The notes below the pieces were generated by a model. The model had not been told where the DNA came from and did no database searches. It saw nothing but the letters and a program-made list of their open reading frames with translations. A stretch of 20,093 bases of DNA, taken from DASRDE01 sp035652755. Lineage in GTDB: Bacteria > Vulcanimicrobiota > Vulcanimicrobiia > Vulcanimicrobiales > Vulcanimicrobiaceae. Where the stretch lies: assembly GCA_035652755.1 (NCBI GenBank), contig DASRDE010000058.1, positions 1 through 20,093 on the forward strand. Direction: 5' to 3'. Numbering within the stretch: position 1 is the stretch's first letter; every line of letters starts with the position of its first letter. This document shows positions 1-6,664 of the stretch, piece by piece. A program made the translations under genes and the position numbers.

Positions 1-1637
1 TCGATAACCTGGAGGATCAGGGGCTGCTTCGAACGTGGCTGCCGCGCACCGGAGCCCGTGCCTTGGTTACCACGCGCGATACCGCGTTAAGCAGCGACGT
101 CGCGGCGATCCCTTTGGGCGTTTGGTCACCGGAGATTGCCGCCGCGTACTTGCATCGCGCAAGCGACCGTTCCGACCTGACCGAGCAAGACGCGCGCGCG
201 ATTGCCGAAGCGCTCGGTGCGCTCCCATTGGCGATGGCGCACGCCGCAGCCGCGCTGCGCGGAATGCGCACGATTGCACCGGGCCGTTACCTGCTGCGGA
301 TCAACGAGCAGCTCAAACAGGCTCCGCGCGGTGCCGATTATCCCCGTTCGGTTTTTGCAACCTTCCGCGAATCGATCGCGCACGCCGAGCAGCAGGCGCC
401 CGGAGCGGCCGCCCTACTCTGCTTTGCCGCCTTATTCTCGCCCGATGCGATTCCCGAGGAGCTTCTTCATCAGGCCGCGGATCGTTGTCCCGAAGGTATG
501 GTGCCGCTGGTACCGGGCCAGGACGCGCTCGATTTGCGTTCGGTGTTCGCGGACGAGTGGCTGTTGGAACAAGCGCTCGCGACACTCGATCGGCTCGGAC
601 TGCTCGCTTTTGCCGCGGAATCGCGCACCTACGCAATGCATCGCCTCGTGCAAATCGCTGCTCGCGACCTTCCTGCGGACCGGACGCCCTGGAGCGAATT
701 TGCCATCTCGGCCGCGCAAGCGATCTTCCCAACCGTCGAATATGCAAGCTGGCCGCAATGCGATCGCGTCATCTCCCACGCGCGCAGCGCGCTGGAAAAC
801 CTCGCGCCCGGCAAGGAACCCGCGAATGCGCCCGATTTGGTGCGGCGGTGCGCCATCTATCTCTGGGCACGCGGAGCTTATGCCGAATCGGAGCGGTTCT
901 GTCAACGCGCGCTGACGATGCTCGAGAACACGCTCGGGCCTGACGATCCGCAGGTCGGGCGTGCATTGAACAATTTAGCCGTCCTGTATATGGAACTCGG
1001 CCTCCACAAAGAAGCGAAGCCGCTGCTCACGCGCGCGCTGGCAATACGCGAGGCGTCGTTCGGACCGGATCACCGGGACGTTGCGCTCACGCTTCACAAC
1101 CTCGGAATCGTCGCCTTCGAGCTGGGAGAGTACAGTGAGTCGGAAGTGCTGCAAAAGCGCGGGCTGGCGATTCGCGAAAAGGCGTTTCCGGAAGGTCATC
1201 CGGACATTCTGTGGGGCACGGTCGGGCTGGGCGTCCTCTACCGGAAAATGGGCCGCTATGAAGAGGCGGAATCGTTGCTCTCGCGCGTTCTGGCAATTCG
1301 CGAAGCTACGCTTGCGCCGAATCATCCCGATGTGGCCACGAGCCTCATGCACTTGGCCGAGGTGTATACCGACTCCAAGCGTCTGGCAGAAGCCGAACAG
1401 TTGTACTTGCGCGCCATCGCAATCTGGGAAGAGGCGCTGGGCCCCGAACATCCCGATTTGGCCGAAGGGCTCAAGGGCCTTTCAAACGTGTATCGCGACC
1501 AGGGTGACGCGGCAAAATCGTTGTCGTTGCTGCAGCGTTCCTTAGCGATTCGCGAGCGGACGCTCGGCCCCGACCATCCCGTCACGAAATCGACGCGCGA
1601 GGAGCTCGACCTTCTCACTGGAACGGAGATAACGTGA
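1..1637 (+). CDS. NB-ARC/TPR STAND-type ATPase, C-terminal part (5' end outside window)
   Basis: The reading frame is open from base 3 to a TGA at 1635-1637, so the true start lies upstream. The first visible residues, DNLED, look like the end of a Walker B strand. They are followed by ALVTTRD (bases 60-80), the sensor-like motif typical of NB-ARC ATPases. A helical/winged-helix part follows, including the MHRLVQ motif (bases 636-653) seen in NB-ARC-TPR proteins. From about base 846 to the end there are tetratricopeptide repeats of the 42-residue kinesin-light-chain type. Such STAND proteins act as nucleotide-dependent switches, with the repeats sensing a ligand or partner. The P-loop and any N-terminal effector domain (DNA-binding, cyclase, TIR or other) are off-window, so the output function is unknown. 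The stop overlaps the start of the downstream serine hydrolase by 4 bases. The family call is firm; the role is open. Confidence 0.88.
   Translation, partial: DNLEDQGLLRTWLPRTGARALVTTRDTALSSDVAAIPLGVWSPEIAAAYLHRASDRSDLTEQDARAIAEALGALPLAMAHAAAALRGMRTIAPGRYLLRINEQLKQAPRGADYPRSVFATFRESIAHAEQQAPGAAALLCFAALFSPDAIPEELLHQAADRCPEGMVPLVPGQDALDLRSVFADEWLLEQALATLDRLGLLAFAAESRTYAMHRLVQIAARDLPADRTPWSEFAISAAQAIFPTVEYASWPQCDRVISHARSALENLAPGKEPANAPDLVRRCAIYLWARGAYAESERFCQRALTMLENTLGPDDPQVGRALNNLAVLYMELGLHKEAKPLLTRALAIREASFGPDHRDVALTLHNLGIVAFELGEYSESEVLQKRGLAIREKAFPEGHPDILWGTVGLGVLYRKMGRYEEAESLLSRVLAIREATLAPNHPDVATSLMHLAEVYTDSKRLAEAEQLYLRAIAIWEEALGPEHPDLAEGLKGLSNVYRDQGDAAKSLSLLQRSLAIRERTLGPDHPVTKSTREELDLLTGTEIT
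846..1610 (+). repeat. TPR array, six units of exactly 42 codons (126 bases)
   Basis: The loop landmark G/A-P-x-H/D-P recurs at bases about 936, 1062, 1188, 1314, 1440 and 1566, a constant 126-base spacing. Each unit carries a pattern like A-x-x-L-x-x-R-A-L-A-I-R-E before the landmark and L-x-x-L-A-x-x-Y after it. This is the TPR_10/TPR_12 (kinesin light chain-like) form. The DNA of the units has diverged, so this is a protein-level repeat and not a recent tandem duplication. Confidence 0.85.
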
Positions 1638-3652
1638 AAAAGTATCTTAGCCTCCTTGCGATTCTTTGTTTGGCCGCGCCTTTGCCGGGACGCACGCAAA
1701 CCGCGACTCCGGCAGCATCGCCGGCGCCGCCGGCAGCAGCGGGCCCGATGGCGGCGGATACTTCCGAGACGGTCTCGGGCTTCACGCTAACGATTCCAAA
1801 GGAGTGGTCCGAGCGCCGCAGCGGCACGATGGTAATTCTCTCACCGCCCGAAAACGACGCGCAAATCGTCCTCGTTCCCGTAGGCGCGGCATCGAACGCA
1901 CAAGACGCAATCGCAAAAGCTTGGCAGTCGTTCCAGCCGGGCTTTGCGCGAAAGGTCGAGACGACCGTCACCCCTCCCGCCCGCCAAGGATGGGATCGCA
2001 TCGTCGCGCTCAATTACGTGACGTCGCCCGAAGAGCACGCCGTCGTACAAGCAACGGCTTTACTTGTAAAAGATCAATGGCTTGTCGCGATCGCGACCGG
2101 CTCGCTTTCGACCTTCGAAAAGCGCGGTGCCGCAGCGGGCCTGGTTTTTTCGAGCTTGCAACCGGCCGGACACGTTCGCGAATCTTTCGCCGGACGGACC
2201 GCACATCGCCTCACGCCCGCGCGCGTGGCCGAACTTCTTGCCTTCCTGAAAACGGGCATGCAGGAGCTCCACATTCCGGGCGTCGGCGTCGCGATGATCG
2301 ATCACGGCAGAGTCGTTTACGAGGGCGGCGTGGGCGTGCGGCAACTTGGAACCTCGCAGCCCGTCGACAAGAACACGCTCTTCATGATCGCGTCGAACAC
2401 CAAGGGATTGACGACGCTGATGCTCGCACGGCTGGTCGACCAAGGCAAACTGCGGTGGGACGAGCGCGTCACCGACGTCTATCCGTCGTTCCGTCTGGGC
2501 AGTGCCGCGACGACCGCGCGAATTCGCATCGAAGACCTCATATGCGCGTGTACGGGCGTTCCGCGAAAAGATTTCGACTGGATCCTGGGCACGACGCCGC
2601 AAACCGGGCCGGAAGAGACGTTCGTCCAACTCGCGCATACCGAACCCACCAGCAATTACGGCGAGGTCTTTCAGTACAGCAACACCATGGCCTCGGCCGC
2701 GGGATACATCGCCGGGCACATCGAGTATCCGAACCTGTCGCTCGGCGCCGCGTATGACAAGGCGATGCAAGCGCTCGTTTTCGATCCGCTCGGCATGACG
2801 CGGACGACCTTCGACATGCAGGCGGCGCTCGCAAGCGATCACGCGGCTCCGCACGGCCAGACGATCGACGGCGCAACACGGGTCGTGACCTCGCCGATAA
2901 ACGAGATAGCGATTCCGTACCGGCCCGCCGGTGAGGCTTGGTCCACGCCGCACGATCTGATCAAGTACGTTCAAGACGAGATTACCGAAGGGGTGCTGCC
3001 GAACGGAACCCGCTTGATTTCCGCAAAGAACCTTCTTCAGCGCCGCGTGCACACGGTGCCGGTCGGCCGCGACGTGTGGTACGGCATGGGCCTGATGGAC
3101 GACCGCAGTTACGGAATCAGCGTGATTCACCACGGCGGCGATTTAATCGGCTACCACAGCGACATTATCGCGATCCCGAGCGCGAAAGTGGGCGCAGTCA
3201 TTCTCACGAATGCCGACACCGGCGTCGAACTTCGCGGACCGTTCCTGCGACGCATCCTCGAAGTGCTGTACGACGGCAGACCGGAGGCGGCCGAAGACGT
3301 CCGCACGCAGGCGGCAAATGATGCGCAGGCGATCGCCGCCGAACGCAAGCTCATGACGCTGCCTGCCGCGCCCGAATATGCTGCCCGGCTCGCTCCTTAC
3401 TACACCAATGATGCGCTGGGACACATCGCGGTGCATCGCGGTCCGGGCGGCGTCGTATTCGATTTCGGGTTATGGAGCAGTTCGGTGGCGACGCGGGCCA
3501 ACCCGGACGGCACGATCTCGTTCTTGACGGCGGACCCCGGGGTCGGCGGCTTCGAGTTCGTTATGCCGAAGGACGGCGGAGCGCAATTGACGACGCGCGA
3601 CGGACAGCACCTGTACACTTATACCGCGGGCTTGGCCCACTCCAAGATGTGA
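1634..3652 (+). CDS. Exported serine hydrolase, beta-lactamase class C / penicillin-binding family
   Basis: This 672-residue protein starts with GTG at 1634, overlapping the upstream TGA by four bases; GGAG at 1625-1628 is a well-placed ribosome site. Residues 1-22 form a signal peptide (KK, hydrophobic core), followed by an Ala/Pro-rich linker. Residues about 45-175 form a separate domain that I cannot name. Residues about 195-560 are the hydrolase domain: catalytic S-x-x-K at S254-K257, Y-S-N at 348-350, and H-G-G at 500-502 in place of K-T-G. The CACTGVPR segment (304-311) is also usual in this family. A beta-sheet-like C-terminal domain follows. Members include peptidoglycan DD-peptidases, esterases and beta-lactamases, so the substrate cannot be assigned. 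Its 3' end overlaps the opposing methyltransferase gene by 34 bases. Confidence 0.93.
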   Translation: MKKYLSLLAILCLAAPLPGRTQTATPAASPAPPAAAGPMAADTSETVSGFTLTIPKEWSERRSGTMVILSPPENDAQIVLVPVGAASNAQDAIAKAWQSFQPGFARKVETTVTPPARQGWDRIVALNYVTSPEEHAVVQATALLVKDQWLVAIATGSLSTFEKRGAAAGLVFSSLQPAGHVRESFAGRTAHRLTPARVAELLAFLKTGMQELHIPGVGVAMIDHGRVVYEGGVGVRQLGTSQPVDKNTLFMIASNTKGLTTLMLARLVDQGKLRWDERVTDVYPSFRLGSAATTARIRIEDLICACTGVPRKDFDWILGTTPQTGPEETFVQLAHTEPTSNYGEVFQYSNTMASAAGYIAGHIEYPNLSLGAAYDKAMQALVFDPLGMTRTTFDMQAALASDHAAPHGQTIDGATRVVTSPINEIAIPYRPAGEAWSTPHDLIKYVQDEITEGVLPNGTRLISAKNLLQRRVHTVPVGRDVWYGMGLMDDRSYGISVIHHGGDLIGYHSDIIAIPSAKVGAVILTNADTGVELRGPFLRRILEVLYDGRPEAAEDVRTQAANDAQAIAAERKLMTLPAAPEYAARLAPYYTNDALGHIAVHRGPGGVVFDFGLWSSSVATRANPDGTISFLTADPGVGGFEFVMPKDGGAQLTTRDGQHLYTYTAGLAHSKM

Positions 3653-4350
3653 AAATAGGGGACGCGCCGGTAGTGCTCTGCCTTCTCCGGTTCGCCCCCG
3701 CTGGGTGACGGCTCGTCAAAGTCGCGCAGGATCAGCCCCGCCTTTAAGAACGCACGCATGTACGTCGCCATGGGGCGATGCCAGTTGCGTACCCGGATCC
3801 CGTTCCACTCGACCCACACGGGGCGTTCGCTCAAATACTCGTCGATTGCAAAGCGGGCCACGCCGCCGCAATCGATCCAACCGCCCGGCATACCGGCGGT
3901 GTTAAAGCCGTTCAGGTTCGCGACCAGCAGCGTACCGCCGGGGCGAAGCGCTCGCGCCATGTTTGAGATCGCCGTTTCCACGTTGTCGATATCGACCAGC
4001 GTGAGATAGCTCACGACCAAATCGAACGCGCCCTCCCCGAAATCGAAGCGCTCGGCGCAATCCAGCCGGTAATCGCCCCGCGGATCCAGAAGCCGCGCGC
4101 GATCCAGGAGCGCCTGCGTCGGATCGATTCCGACCGTAGCGATGTCTTCCGCCTGCATCATCCGGCAAAACCGGCCTTCGCCGCAACCGACGTCGAGCGC
4201 GCGCGAAAAGCCGTGCCCTCGAATGCGCGCGAGCATCGGCGCGTCCAGAACGAACCGGCGGCCGAAATCGCCGCGTTCTCCCATCTGCGCGATCCATGCC
4301 TCGGCCGACCGGTCCCATCCGCCGGCGTGCGGCTGGGAAGCTTCGTCCAT
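3619..4350 (-). CDS. Class I SAM-dependent methyltransferase
   Basis: A 243-residue protein whose motif I, ALDVGCGEGRF (residues 51-61), is the SAM-binding glycine loop. The acidic GID at about 74-76 ends strand beta-2, FDLVVSYLTLVDID supplies motif IV, and LRPGGTLLVANL is the usual post-motif strand. It is soluble with no signal peptide. The acceptor substrate is not evident; the fold resembles small-molecule methyltransferases (Methyltransf_11/25 type). It is the last gene of a minus-strand operon behind two VOC proteins, starting only 2 bases after the preceding stop, so it is probably translated by coupling. Its stop (TAA at 3621-3619) lies inside the opposing serine hydrolase gene. Confidence 0.92.
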   Translation of the reverse strand: MDEASQPHAGGWDRSAEAWIAQMGERGDFGRRFVLDAPMLARIRGHGFSRALDVGCGEGRFCRMMQAEDIATVGIDPTQALLDRARLLDPRGDYRLDCAERFDFGEGAFDLVVSYLTLVDIDNVETAISNMARALRPGGTLLVANLNGFNTAGMPGGWIDCGGVARFAIDEYLSERPVWVEWNGIRVRNWHRPMATYMRAFLKAGLILRDFDEPSPSGGEPEKAEHYRRVPYFHILEWAKPAV

Positions 4351-4352
4351 CG

Positions 4353-4748
4353 CTACTGCGCTTTGGGGTGGCCGAAAAACAGCACGTAGCCGTCGGGATC
4401 TTCCAGTTCGAAGCCCCGCAAACCGTCGTGCGTATCCTTGACGGCATCGCGCAACTGCGCCCCGCGCTCGTCGAATTCCGCGGCGAGGGCGTCAGGGTCG
4501 GCTGCATAAACGAACGCATCCCATCGCATCCACGGGTGCCGCTTGGCGTTGGGCACCGGCGCAACGTCCCGATCGGCCTTCACCAAGAGTTGCGCGCCGC
4601 CGCGGCGGATCACCGCAAAAAACGGATGCTCTTGCGGTTCCTGAAACGTCATTTCAAAGCCAAGTTTATCGCAGTAAAACTTCGCCGTGCGATCGACGTC
4701 GGTCACGATGAAGCAGGGCGAAATGGCCGATATCGTTTCCTCCGTCAT
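4353..4748 (-). CDS. VOC-superfamily protein (glyoxalase/bleomycin-resistance fold), first copy
   Basis: A 131-residue protein of the single-unit vicinal oxygen chelate type. The N-terminal F-I-V-T-D-V-D-R-T-A-K-F-Y pattern and the C-terminal F-E-L-E-D-P-D-G-Y-V-L-F-F end are diagnostic. The closing E-D-P-D-G-Y motif usually supplies a metal-ligand glutamate. The family covers glyoxalases, dioxygenases, and fosfomycin or bleomycin resistance proteins; the substrate cannot be read from sequence. Its ATG overlaps the TGA of the upstream VOC gene by 4 bases (ATGA), and the methyltransferase follows after 2 bases. Confidence 0.9.
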   Translation of the reverse strand: MTEETISAISPCFIVTDVDRTAKFYCDKLGFEMTFQEPQEHPFFAVIRRGGAQLLVKADRDVAPVPNAKRHPWMRWDAFVYAADPDALAAEFDERGAQLRDAVKDTHDGLRGFELEDPDGYVLFFGHPKAQ

Positions 4749-5149
4749 GCGTCTTGCGATTCGCTAAAACAGAGGAGATAGCCGTCCGCGTCTTCGACGT
4801 AGAAGTCGACGCAGGCCCACGGGCGCTGCTCGAGCGGCTTGACGATGTTGGCTCCGCGATTCGTAAGTTCGTCGAACAGCGCTCGGGCGTTCGTTACGGA
4901 AACGTACGCGTCGAGGTGTTCGTCTTGCCCTTCGACCTTTCGACGCACGGGAAGCGGCGGGCCGTGCTTGAGGTGTATCGAGCACCCGTCGCGCGAAACG
5001 CTCGCGTAAAACGACTCGTAGGTGAAGTCGAGCGTGAAGCCGAGCTGCGTGCAATAGTATGCAGCTGCGCGATCGAGATCCTCGACGAGGAACTGCGGCG
5101 CGATGCCTGTGAGCCGAGCTGGGGCGTGCGTCGCGGTAGATATGTCCAT
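4745..5149 (-). CDS. VOC-superfamily protein (glyoxalase/bleomycin-resistance fold), second copy
   Basis: A 134-residue protein with the same architecture as its downstream neighbour: PQFLVEDLDRAAAYYCTQLGF at the front and FYVEDADGYLLCFSE at the back. The two are clearly related but well diverged, pointing to an old tandem duplication or two separate acquisitions. Single-domain VOC proteins act as dimers, so a heterodimer with the neighbour is possible. It is the first gene of the VOC-VOC-methyltransferase operon. The upstream CGGAGAGAT sequence (minus strand, about ten bases before the ATG) can serve as a ribosome site. No convincing promoter was found in the short gap before it. Confidence 0.9.
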   Translation of the reverse strand: MDISTATHAPARLTGIAPQFLVEDLDRAAAYYCTQLGFTLDFTYESFYASVSRDGCSIHLKHGPPLPVRRKVEGQDEHLDAYVSVTNARALFDELTNRGANIVKPLEQRPWACVDFYVEDADGYLLCFSESQDA

Positions 5150-5199
5150 CCGATTATCTCTCCGGACTGCGCGCTTCGATGGAGCGCGAACGCTTCCCG

Positions 5200-5233
5200 C
5201 CGTAAAAAGAAAAGCGGCGCGAAAACGCGCCGC
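5200..5233 (-). terminator. Intrinsic terminator of the hdeD-like gene
   Basis: On the minus strand, a perfect 8-base-pair stem GCGGCGCG / CGCGCCGC (5233-5214) closes a TTTT tetraloop. TTTTCTTTTT follows directly. It lies 21 bases after the stop of the hdeD-like gene and separates it from the VOC operon on the same strand. This is the only textbook rho-independent terminator I see in the window. Confidence 0.9.
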
Positions 5234-5254
5234 GAAGGTTGCGCTAAGGCTGAG

Positions 5255-5830
5255 TCAGTGCGCGAGCGCCGGTGAGTTTTCGGTACGCAGGCGCAGTGCC
5301 AGCGCGGTGAACGACGTACCGGCGAAGACGAAGTTTACGCCGACGGCGAAACCGAGAAACCACACCGCTGAAGTCGGCCACTGCATCCACAGCAGCACGC
5401 CCAGCACGATTGAAAGCACGCCGGCGAAAGCGGCCCACCCGTATCCGGGGAGCTGCGACCATAACGCGTAGATGAACCGGAACGTGCCCGTGAAGATGAG
5501 ATAGACGGCAAGCGTGAGCGTCACGACCAGTGCGCCCCCGACCGGATGCCCGATGAGGACGAAGCCCGCAAGCGCCTCGAGCAGACCGAAGAGCAGGTAG
5601 AGCACTACGTGACCGGCGCCGCGCGCACGGAATGCGGCGGCAAGTTGCAGCGCGCCCGCTGCGACCAGCATGATGCCCAGTGCGGAAACGGACGCAAGCG
5701 TCGCGATTTGTTCGTATACGATCGCAAACACGCCGAGCGCGATTAGTCCCAGCCCCAGAGCGAGGAACCAGCCCCACTCCTTGCGGATCGTGTCGACGGT
5801 CTCGTTGAATTGGCTGATGATCGAAGTCAT
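5255..5830 (-). CDS. hdeD: HdeD-family six-helix membrane protein (DUF308)
   Basis: A 191-residue integral membrane protein with six predicted helices at about residues 20-40, 44-66, 76-94, 98-121, 132-150 and 155-178, the usual HdeD/DUF308 plan. E. coli HdeD is linked to acid resistance at high cell density; the molecular activity of the family is not established. The ATG at 5830 is preferred because AGGGAGG sits 9 bases upstream on the minus strand. An in-frame extension to 5914 would run through leader palindromes and lacks a ribosome site. The gene diverges from a tetR-type gene and has its own promoter and terminator, so it is probably a single-gene unit under TetR control. The symbol is by family only. 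Confidence 0.88.
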   Translation of the reverse strand: MTSIISQFNETVDTIRKEWGWFLALGLGLIALGVFAIVYEQIATLASVSALGIMLVAAGALQLAAAFRARGAGHVVLYLLFGLLEALAGFVLIGHPVGGALVVTLTLAVYLIFTGTFRFIYALWSQLPGYGWAAFAGVLSIVLGVLLWMQWPTSAVWFLGFAVGVNFVFAGTSFTALALRLRTENSPALAH

Positions 5831-5835
5831 CGTCC

Positions 5836-5847
5836 CGACCTCCCTTA
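5836..5847 (-). promoter_or_regulatory. Strong ribosome binding site that fixes the hdeD start
   Basis: Minus-strand AAGGGAGG lies just before the ATG at 5830. It decides for that start over the longer in-frame version. Confidence 0.8.
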
Positions 5848-5897
5848 AAGGATGCCTCCATTTTGATACCGGCGAGCGCAGGAGCTGAGACCGTCGC

Positions 5898-5930
5898 GAG
5901 AACGCCGTTCTCATCCGCCTCCGCGGAGGC
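5898..5930. promoter_or_regulatory. Two adjacent perfect palindromes in the hdeD leader
   Basis: GAGAACG-C-CGTTCTC (5898-5912) and GCCTCCGCGGAGGC (5917-5930) are perfect inverted repeats four bases apart. Both lie in the predicted 5' untranslated region of the hdeD-like mRNA. They could be RNA hairpins (attenuation or mRNA protection) or protein-binding sites. No U-tract follows either, so they are not simple terminators. Confidence 0.6.
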
Positions 5931-5951
5931 TGCCGTGCAATTTATGGTATA

Positions 5952-5979
5952 GTTATATCATAACTGATAGACTTGTCAA
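5952..5979 (-). promoter_or_regulatory. Predicted sigma70-type promoter of the hdeD-like gene
   Basis: Minus strand: consensus -35 TTGACA (5979-5974), 16-base spacer, -10 TATAAC (5957-5952). Transcription should start near 5945, giving a leader of about 115 bases. The -10 is part of the inverted repeat AGTTAT-ATC-ATAACT (5951-5965). Confidence 0.68.
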
Positions 5980-5981
5980 GT
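5971..5981. promoter_or_regulatory. Candidate TetR operator, ACTTG-T-CAAGT palindrome
   Basis: A perfect 11-base palindrome covers the -35 boxes of both divergent promoters. Outer bases extend it imperfectly (AACTGAT at 5962-5968 against ATTAGTT at 5985-5991). TetR-family regulators commonly bind palindromes between themselves and a divergent target, so this is the natural operator. A second inverted repeat, AGTTAT-N3-ATAACT at 5951-5965, covers the hdeD -10. Confidence 0.6.
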
Positions 5982-6001
5982 ATGATTAGTTGGGGTATAC
6001 T
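5973..6001 (+). promoter_or_regulatory. Predicted sigma70-type promoter of the tetR gene (leaderless transcript)
   Basis: Plus strand: -35 TTGTCA (5973-5978), 17-base spacer, -10 TATACT (5996-6001); each box matches consensus at five of six positions. The expected transcription start, 6-7 bases past the -10, falls at 6007-6008, on the A of the tetR ATG. Confidence 0.7.
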
Positions 6002-6007
6002 GAGCCT

Positions 6008-6664
6008 ATGAAACGCGAGTCCGAGGCGAACGGTCAGGCCGCCGAACGCGAGCCTCGAGGGGCCCGGCGTAAGCGCGAAACGCGAAGACGTCTGCTGGAA
6101 GCCGCATTTAGGCTGGTAGCCGAGCGCGGGATCGATGCCGTGGCCGTAAATGAAATCACCGAGGCGGCCGACGTCGGCTTCGGCTCCTTTTACAACCATT
6201 TCGAGTCGAAGGAGTCGATCTATTCGGCGGTCGTCGAGTGGCTGTTCGAGGATTTTGCCGACTGGCTCGACCGATTGCTCGCCGACGTTTCGGATCCGGC
6301 CCGGGTGCTTTCGGGTTCCGTGCGATATACGATGCTGCGCGCGCAGCGCGAACCGCTGTGGGGGCGTTTTCTCGTACGCGAAGGGTTCTCGGTCCGCACC
6401 GTTTATCACGGGCTTGGACGAAGGCTGCTGCGTGATATCCGCGCGGGAATCGCCGCCGAACGTTTCTCGAGCAGCGATTCGTTCATGAGCTTCATCGCCG
6501 TCGCCGGCACAGTACTCGCCGCACTTTCCGCGTCGTCCATCGATCTGGGCGGCGAGTTCAGCACAAAGGGTCTGCCGGAACGCACCGCCGCGGTCGTGCT
6601 GCGCACGCTCGGCATAGAGCCGGGGGAGGCCGATGCCATCGCCGCAGAAGCACTGCCCGAATGA
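6008..6664 (+). CDS. TetR-family transcriptional regulator
   Basis: A 218-residue protein. An Arg/Glu-rich tail (1-27) leads into the TetR N-terminal domain: R-R-R-L-L-E-A-A-F-R-L-V-A-E-R-G, then the helix-turn-helix at about 47-66 (NEITEAADVGFGSFYNHF), closing with ESKESIY. The rest is the helical ligand-binding domain, whose inducer is unknown. The ATG at 6008 is chosen because the predicted promoter places the mRNA start there; an upstream TTG at 5990 would lie inside the promoter. There is no ribosome site in front. The gene diverges from the hdeD-like gene and shares its palindrome, so autoregulation plus control of hdeD is the likely arrangement. Its TGA overlaps the next gene's ATG (ATGA). 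Confidence 0.92.
   Translation: MKRESEANGQAAEREPRGARRKRETRRRLLEAAFRLVAERGIDAVAVNEITEAADVGFGSFYNHFESKESIYSAVVEWLFEDFADWLDRLLADVSDPARVLSGSVRYTMLRAQREPLWGRFLVREGFSVRTVYHGLGRRLLRDIRAGIAAERFSSSDSFMSFIAVAGTVLAALSASSIDLGGEFSTKGLPERTAAVVLRTLGIEPGEADAIAAEALPE

Noticed and set aside
2060..3133. A 357-codon minus-strand frame inside the first serine hydrolase
   Set aside because: Antisense shadow of a gene with all catalytic motifs; no recognisable protein pattern.
5171..5197. Inverted repeat CGCGCT ... AGCGCG before the second VOC gene
   Set aside because: Short, GC-only arms are expected by chance at this base composition, and it has no promoter context.
5831..5914. N-terminal extension of the HdeD-like protein
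   Set aside because: It lies in the palindrome-containing leader, lacks a ribosome site and is not membrane-like, whereas ATG 5830 has AGGGAGG in place.
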